A DNA stretch of 64,000 nucleotides from Cyrtodaria siliqua (lineage: Eukaryota > Mollusca > Bivalvia > Adapedonta > Hiatellidae), in NCBI GenBank assembly GCA_037043455.1, contig JAWPHD010003275.1, positions 62,001-126,000 of the forward strand, given 5' to 3'. Of this stretch, positions 57,641 to 64,000 are shown piece by piece (within the stretch, counting starts at the first letter, position 1; each line of letters opens with the position of its first letter). A program made the position numbers and the translations under genes. The notes under the pieces are model-generated. The model did no database searches. It was not told the DNA's origin and saw nothing but the letters and a program-made list of their open reading frames with translations.

Positions 57641-58136
57641 AATGTCTTTTTTATACCAAAAATTAATATTCTAAATGCTAGCTTTGTTTTTCCTTTAGAA
57701 TTCATAAACACATTATACCCACCCACGAAATATGTTCGACAAATATGCAAGGTTACCCACGTGCGGACTCCAACCACGTGCTAAAGGACTCCTCAGCATT
57801 ATATGACAAAAAGCAAACATTTATCTGACAGCCCTTCAAATAATGTTATCGAAATAGATATATCTTACACAACAAAAATCTTGGTACATACACATTCTTG
57901 TTCGACAACTTCTCTCAATATATTAACTACTTTTTGAAGGGCCCAGCATTGATTTTAGATAAGAAAGGTAAACATTCATTTGACGCTTGCCATTTTTGTT
58001 TTGGAGAGTTAATAATAAGCGTATGGAAGCTCTTGAGGACAATTATGGTACTGAATTATTCTTTAATAATAATAATAGTTTTTCTAGATACCATGATCCA
58101 AATGCGGTCTTCAAAATTATTTATACATTATAAAAG
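57641..58136. other. Unassigned non-coding sequence
   Basis: Nothing recognised. Confidence 0.4.
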
Positions 58137-58375
58137 AGATTTCTGAGACCAGTTTGAGTCCAAAACTCCCAGTTTTTGAGACCATTAATTTTTGAGTCCA
58201 AAATTTCTGAGACCATTTTGAGCCCAGACCTCCCTATTTCTGAGACCATTTTGAGTCCAAAACTCCCAATTTCTGAGACCATTTTGAGTCCACAACTCCC
58301 AATTTCTGAGACCATTTTGATCCCAGATCTCCCTATTTCTGAGACCATTCTGATGCCAAATCTCCCTATTTCTCC
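58137..58375 (-). repeat. ~33-bp tandem repeat
   Basis: About seven units of TTTCTGAGACCATTTTGAGT plus CCAAAACTCCCAA with variants. The period of 11 codons keeps both strands open for ~70 codons; no gene is implied. Confidence 0.88.
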
Positions 58376-58459
58376 ATACGTGTCCTGTTAGAATTTAGTA
58401 GATATGCAAATAATTTACATAATGTGGGGCTGCTACTAGTTTGTAGCATGCCGGGGTAA

Positions 58460-59090
58460 GTGATCCAGGGGTCATGACTGCAATTCCCAACCAGACCTCT
58501 TGTGGGTCAAACTTAATTCTAAAATACATCAGAGTATTTCCTATCTTCCAATTGTAAGGTGGTGCCATAGGTCAGTGATAAGAATGTTGACTTAGTGATC
58601 CAGGGGTCATAATTATGACCTTGTAATGGCTAAATGATCCAGGGGTCATGACCTTGTATTGGCTAAATGATCCAGGGGTCATGACCTTGTATTGGACAAA
58701 TGATCCAGGGTCATGACCTTATACTGATATATTGATAATCCAGGTGTGATCAAGACATTAGTCTGGCTTAGTAATCAAGGGGTCATGACCTTGAATTGGA
58801 CAAATGATCCAGGGTCATGACCTTATATTGATATATTGATAATCCAGGTGTGATCAAGACATTGTTCTGGCTTAGTAATCAAGGGGCCATGACCTTGTAT
58901 TGGACAAATGATCCAGGGTCATGACCTTGTATTGGACAAATGATCCAGGGTCATGACCTTGTATTGGACAAATGATCCAGGGTCATGACCTTATATTGAT
59001 AATTCAGGTGTGATCAAGACATTATTCTGGCTTAGTAATCAAGGGGTCATGACCTTATCCATGAGTCATGCATGACCTTGTACTGGTTAG
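58460..59090 (+). repeat. ~32-bp minisatellite within ~140-bp higher-order units
   Basis: AATGATCCAGGGTCATGACC plus TTGTATTGGACA recurs about ten times. A longer cycle adding GATAATCCAGGTGTGATCAA and CTGGCTTAGTAATCAAGGGG occurs three times (about 58730, 58850 and 59000). Confidence 0.88.
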
Positions 59091-60491
59091 TTATATAATA
59101 ATTTTCAGTAATTTATGCAAACCATTTAATGATCAAGACTTTAACTTAGAAAAGCATGTACTTAACAGGGGCGTCGTAGCTGTGTCTAAATCAGTGTGTA
59201 GGCACAAGGCCCCCCCACCCCACCCGCCAAATCCTGCATTCTGACGATATTTTAAGCAGCAAACAATATGTTTTGAACCCGCAATTTCAAGCTTTTTTAA
59301 TCTGCGCAACAAAAACATTGGAACAGAACAAAATAACACATATTAATATGAAAACTTCCTTTCTGAAAATCTTTCGAAATGTTTCACAATCAAGGTGTGT
59401 TTGGTTCCGAAAGACCGCGAGCGAAAACAGTTTGACCTTTATTTTCTGAAAAGACCTCCGAGTAAAAATTGGTATGAACTGACCATACTCCTACCCCACT
59501 GTGTTTTTATTGCATTTTTGGCATTTTTATTTTTTTGATTACTAGGGATAATGTGTAGGCACGTGCCTACAGTGCCTATAGGCAGCTGCGCCACTGCTTA
59601 ACCATGTACATCTATTGGGATTATTTTAAAGAACATAAGTAACGATTAGTAACGTTTAATTATCAAGGAAAGTGACTGAGACTGCAAGGCATTAATTAGA
59701 TTCTCGAGTAACATTTTCAATTTTGCGATATGATTAAGGTGATTATGTAGAATAAAAGAACAGGCAAGATATAAGTAGATGATGGGCAATAAAATGTTGG
59801 AATAACAGCAAGATGTGAATAACCTATAGTTTGATGGCCGACTATAAAAGAAAGCGATTCCTTCACTCGCGTACAACTGGAGAAGTAAGCAGTTTTTGTT
59901 TTTCCCAGTTCTGTGAACATGACGAGCCTGCAACTTGATGGATAGTAATCAGAAGACAATTTGAGCTGTCAGCTACTACTTATTGTTAATGACGTGCTAA
60001 GTAAATCTGCGGCTTGATGAAATGTCTACCGATAAACACTTTTTTGTTACGTTTTACACAGTCTATGATGTTGGACAGATCACAGCAGAGAAGGAGCCAA
60101 TCACGTTAAGATCTGTGCCCCGTTTTTTTTAAACAACTTATGACCATTTTGATTGTAAATCAATTTCTTATTATATGTAAATTACACTTTTCAAATAAAC
60201 ATGATTTCATTTCGTTTTCTTATACGCATGATATTTCTGCACTACGTGCAAACATAATTGTCTACATTGAACGCTTAGGTGAAAAAAGTGAAAGATTTTA
60301 AATTTCAGACTTATCGTAAGATGTTTAATAAAACAGGGCCCTGGTCTTTAATTTACCAACCAAGCACACTCAATTAACTGGGTCAATAAATTGGTCATCA
60401 TATTTACACGGTTTTAAATTATTTTTTAAAACAGAAACAATAAATTCAAAGCTTGAACAGATTTTGTTTCATAAATGTTCAACCATTTTCT
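59091..60491. other. Unassigned non-coding sequence
   Basis: A CCCCCCCACCCCACCC run lies near 59210. GTGTAGGCACGTGCCTACAG at about 59552 is a short palindrome. No gene was recognised. Confidence 0.4.
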
Positions 60492-60503
60492 TTATCATGT
60501 CTT

Positions 60504-60721
60504 CCCTTAGCCTCGTCCGTCGGATGGGGTCGTAAACCGGGCGGTCCCGTGTATCGGTCTATCCTCCGAGCACGTTAAAGAACCATAGGAATCCATTCGA
60601 TAATAAGAGTAGGGCACGGTTCCCGGATTCCTATGTATCCTTCCCCTCTCTCTAGGGCGGCTCTAAATAACCTATACTGTGTTGATGAGCCTTTAAACAA
60701 CATTCAATTCAATTCATTCAA
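60504..60721 (+). mobile_element. SINE family 1, 5'-truncated, with 12-bp target duplication
   Basis: It starts at CCCTTAGCCTCGTCCGTCGG, so the tRNA-like head is absent. It ends in the AATTCAATTC tail. TTATCATGTCTT flanks it at 60492-60503 and 60722-60733. Truncation at the 5' end with an intact duplication is typical of target-primed insertion. Confidence 0.92.
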
Positions 60722-60901
60722 TTATCATGTCTTTGTAAATTTTGACCTTGAGCTGAGACTTCCTAGGGTTTATTGATATTTCTTACCTCCATTTAAGAAT
60801 TCAGACTTTGAGCTCTCTTTGAAGATTTAGTACTTCTTTTGCATCTCTTTGAGAATTCAGACCTGACCTTTTCCGAGACGTACTTTTATGAGCTCCAGGT
60901 T

Positions 60902-61085
60902 GGAGCCCTGTGGTCTATTGGTAGAGCCTGATCAAGAAGTCGTGGGTTCGATTCCCGCCATTGCCATAATGCGTTGTGTCCCTGAGCAAGACACTTTAAG
61001 TACTGGTTCTACCCAGGAAGACATCGAGAGTGATTCAAATAAGTTCATAGAGCTTTCGTTATAATCGATGTAAAATAAATAAGTT
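60902..61085 (+). mobile_element. tRNA-derived SINE, family 4, best head
   Basis: The head has GGTCTATTGGTAGAGCC (A-box-like) and a perfect B box GGTTCGATTCC in a paired T arm (GTGGG/CCCGC). The putative acceptor ends do not pair, so it is not a tRNA gene. The body has TACTGGTTCTACCCAGGAAG and an ATAAATAAGTTTAAAC tail. Confidence 0.75.
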
Positions 61086-61370
61086 TAAACTAACTCCCAA
61101 TGGCGCAATTGGTATTCAATTATTAAAATACAGACAACTGCACCATGCACAAATTAATGATTCTAACATGCTTTATTAAAATACCCAATAATGACTGGTT
61201 ATAATTGCGAGGTATTAAAATTCCTCTCAAACCTCTGGCATCACTTTAACCGCCAATACCTCATTTTAAGTGTCAGTCAACTGTTAAGATGTCATTTAAA
61301 ACACCAGCTGCAAAACAAAAGTGCAGCTGAGGGTGTTGTGTAAAGCAACTCTATGTTCCAACAACACATT

Positions 61371-61606
61371 TAACCCTGCTAAGCATGACTATAGTAAACC
61401 CAGATCAGCCTGCGAGTACAGGCTGATCAGGGATTACCATGTATTGTAAACCCAGATTCGCAGGCTAATCAGGGTTTAAAAATATGCAGCTGCTGATCAG
61501 TCATTTTTCCCTAAAAAAACACCTTCGTCACATAAATGGAATGGTCTTAATTCAAAGAAAGAACAGTCCATTATATATATGTAGTGGGTTAAGGGTTAAA
61601 CAGGAT
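61371..61606 (-). mobile_element. GGGTTA-ended hairpin MITE, reverse copy with a doubled centre
   Basis: It runs from TTAACCCTGCTAAGCATGAC to GTAGTGGGTTAAGGGTTAAA. The central GATCAGCCTGCGAG hairpin is present twice in altered form. Confidence 0.75.
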
Positions 61607-62499
61607 GAAGCTGCATATTTGTTTTTGTTTAATGGTGAGAGATGGGCATATATATAAAATGTAAATTGTGGGATTTGTATTGTGTGAGATAAAAATATGG
61701 TGTTTGGGACTTGAAAAACATGGAAACCACAGGCTCTTGGTATCGATGATCCTCAAGTCCCACTCACCAGGTGTTGATCTGGGACCAATATAAACCACCT
61801 GACTTTATTATTTTTTGGTTTTCAAATAAATCTTATGAGTCAAGTAACTGTTTATAAATTAACTTGAAATTGACATTTTGGAGAGATAGGCAGACCCTAT
61901 GCTGGGCATATAATAGAACATACATCTATAGGATGAACGTGTGCTGCATATGTGAAACATGTAAAACATATGTAACAAACAAACAAAACAACCAGTCTGC
62001 CAGGAATGTGTCGAGGGAGAAAGTTAGTTATTCGGTCTGCAATTAGTGTATGCAAAACTGTCACAGCCAACACGTTCATCAGCTTAGATGAAGGGCAATA
62101 TCTCAATGAAAATATGAGGGAAAACAATAAATCTCGAAGCTTCCAACTCTTTCTTAGGTTTCTTAGTGTGTGTTTTATTTCACTCATGGTTCCTGCCAAA
62201 TATGAAATAAATATTAAATGAATGTATATAAATGTCATAGTCGACTTGTCATCTTTTGGGCAATAACATAATCTATACTCATATTCATCAGGTTATTAAT
62301 TATCTTTTATGAGTTTTCACCTTTTGAACTCTAATAAACCGGAATGACCTCGACCTTTACAAGATAATCCAAACCGATAATAATAGGTACTATATGGAAC
62401 TCTGTCCAGGTGCAGCTTGCAATATGTTATTCATGTGTTAAAGATGGAAGAAGCTAAGGCAAAAGCATTTCGAATATTTGCATGGCAATTCACTGACGT
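61607..62499. other. Unassigned non-coding sequence
   Basis: A 113-codon minus-strand frame (61897-62238) and shorter plus-strand frames overlap each other. None has a domain or supporting signal. Confidence 0.4.
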
Positions 62500-62915
62500 T
62501 GCAATGGCGCAGCATTGATTTGCCGCGGCACATCACTGACTTTGCCGTGGTGCATCACTGACTTTACTGTGGCACATCAATGACTTTGCCATGGCAAACC
62601 ATTGACTGCCATAGAAAACCATTGGCTTTGCCATGGCAAACCATTGACTTTGTCATGGAAAACCACTGACTTTGTCATATATAACCATTGGCTTTGCTTT
62701 GTAAAATTACTGGCTTTGCCATGGCAAACTATTAACTTTGCCAGGGTGCACCATTGACTGCCATGGCGCACCATTGCCTATTCCATGGTGCACTATTGAC
62801 TTTGCCATGAACATCTATTTACTTTGCCATGAACATCTATTGACTTTGCCATGGCAAACCCTTAACTTGCTGTGGCACACCATTGACTTTGTTGTGGCAA
62901 ACCAATGACTAATAA
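62500..62915 (+). repeat. ~20-bp diverged minisatellite
   Basis: About twenty units of CCATGGCAAACCATTGACTTTG type with many changes, an older array just before the next one. Confidence 0.85.
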
Positions 62916-62949
62916 CGTTTATAAAAAAACACTCTCTTCATGAAGAATT

Positions 62950-63843
62950 TTGTTATTCCTCTATATGTCCTATTATTCCTCTATATGTCCTGTTATTCCT
63001 CTATATGTCCTGTTATTCCTCTGTATGTCCTGTTATTCCTCTATATGTCCTGTTATTCCTCTGTATGTCCTGTTATTCCTCTATATGTCCTGTTATTTCT
63101 CTATATGCCCTGTTATTCCTCTATATGTCCTGTTATTCTTCTGTATGTCCTGTTATTTCTCTATATGCTCTGTTATTCCTCTATATGTCCTGTTATTCCT
63201 CTGTATGCCCTGTTATTCCTCTATATGTCCTGTTATTTCTCTATATGCCCTGTTATTCCTCTATATGTCCTGTTATTCTTCTGTATGTCCTGTTATTTCT
63301 CTATATGCCCTGTTATTCCTCTATATGTCCTGTTATTCCTCTGTATGTCCTGTTATTCCTCTATATGTCCTGTTATTTCTCTATATGCCCTGCTATTCCT
63401 CTATATGTCCTGTTATTCCTCTGTATGTCCTGTTATTTCTCTATATGCCCTGTTATTCCTCTATATGTCCTGTTATTCCTCTGTATGTCCTGTTATTTCT
63501 CTATATGCCCTGTTATTCCTCTATATGTCCTGTTATTCCTCTATATGTCGTTATTTCACTGTATGTCCCATTATTCCTCTGTATGTCCCATTATTCCTCT
63601 GTATGTCCTGTTATGCCTCTATATGTCCTGTTATTCCTCTATATGTCCTGTTATTCCTCTGTATGTCCTGTTATTTCTCTATATGTCCTGTTATTTCTCT
63701 ATATGTCCTGTTATTCCTCTATATGTCCTGTTATTTCTCTGTATGTCCTGTTATTCCTCTGTATGTCCCATTATTCCTCTGTATGTCCTGTTATGCCTCT
63801 ATATGTCCTGTTATTCCTCTATATGTCCTGTTATTCCTCTATC
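62950..63843 (+). repeat. 20-bp minisatellite, about 45 units
   Basis: The unit is CCTGTTATTCCTCTATATGT, with variants CTGTATGT, TTATTTCT and ATGCCC. Several variants recur in the same order, so blocks of 60-120 bp were copied. Three units make 60 bases and no unit carries a stop, so all three plus frames stay open for over 300 codons and each frame reads the same Cys/Tyr/Leu-rich cycle. Confidence 0.95.
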
Positions 63844-63845
63844 AA

Positions 63846-64000
63846 GCGGCCTCAATGGGGTCTTGGGCTTTAGAGCTATAGAATTCTGCCCCTCTAGGTG
63901 GATGCATGCCAGACAGGAAACTTCATGCGTCATCTCATGTTCCTCTGAGGTTGCTCATGTGTATATGATGTGTTAATGGGATGTAAAATGCCATTTCATT
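63846..64000 (+). mobile_element. SINE family 3 at the window edge
   Basis: GGGCTTTAGAGCTATAGAAT, GATGCATGCCAGACAGGAAA and the end GATGTGTTAATGGGATG match the family. The tail runs to or past the window end. Confidence 0.65.

Noticed and set aside
58121..58391. Frames of 71-75 codons on opposite strands
   Set aside because: 33-bp repeat in codon phase.
60902..60970. tRNA gene
   Set aside because: The B box and T arm are good but acceptor ends do not pair and a SINE body follows.
62940..63976. Three overlapping frames of 307-323 codons
   Set aside because: They arise from a 20-bp tandem repeat without stops; all three frames carry the same cycle and there is no domain or unique sequence of length.

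Overview
The window looks like non-coding-rich nuclear DNA of a marine invertebrate, most probably a bivalve mollusc. The sequence is strongly AT-rich with no bacterial gene packing. It is dense in minisatellites, several families of tRNA-derived SINEs and hairpin MITEs, and its only convincing genes are two single-exon RING-less B-box/coiled-coil/NHL-like (TRIM-type) proteins, a family known to be expanded in bivalves. The species call is inference; I could not search a database.

Layout: 1-21,000 is gene-free. It holds a diverged ~150-160 bp tandem element (about 456-1500), SINEs, MITEs, an array of about seven tRNA-like ~80 bp monomers (7130-7720), a SINE carrying an internal minisatellite (7790-8362), and minisatellites at 8746-9120, 9961-10600, 12900-13152 and 13786-14930. 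It also holds three ~209 bp composite repeats (17100-17735) and a fully palindromic hAT-like MITE with an 8-bp target duplication (18700-18841).

21,075-46,862 is a direct tandem segmental duplication: copy A (21075-34612, 13.5 kb), a 1.4 kb spacer, and copy B (36010-46862, 10.9 kb). Each copy has one minus-strand TRIM-like gene (28357-30108, 583 aa; 42425-44131, 568 aa) with alignable flanks on both sides. Differences between the copies work as a record of later events. B gained a SINE with an 11-bp target duplication at a site empty in A, an 83-bp insertion, and a ~780 bp young foldback that replaces ~600 bp of A. A gained a SINE, hairpin elements and a ~1.4 kb insert within its upstream array. 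The genes differ mostly in the C-terminal propeller half, and copy B has lost one B-box1 zinc ligand.

46,863-64,000 has no convincing gene. It carries a 2.7 kb, ~29-bp-unit satellite with higher-order structure (52376-55128), a SINE cluster at 50,880-51,480, further MITEs and SINEs, and ends in a ~0.9 kb 20-bp minisatellite (62950-63843) followed by a SINE at the window edge.

The two TRIM-like proteins are the only products whose role can be guessed: cytosolic ligand- or RNA-sensing scaffolds, possibly in innate immunity. Without a RING they are not expected to be ubiquitin ligases by themselves. Everything else is repeat biology. All repeat boundaries and identities were judged by eye.
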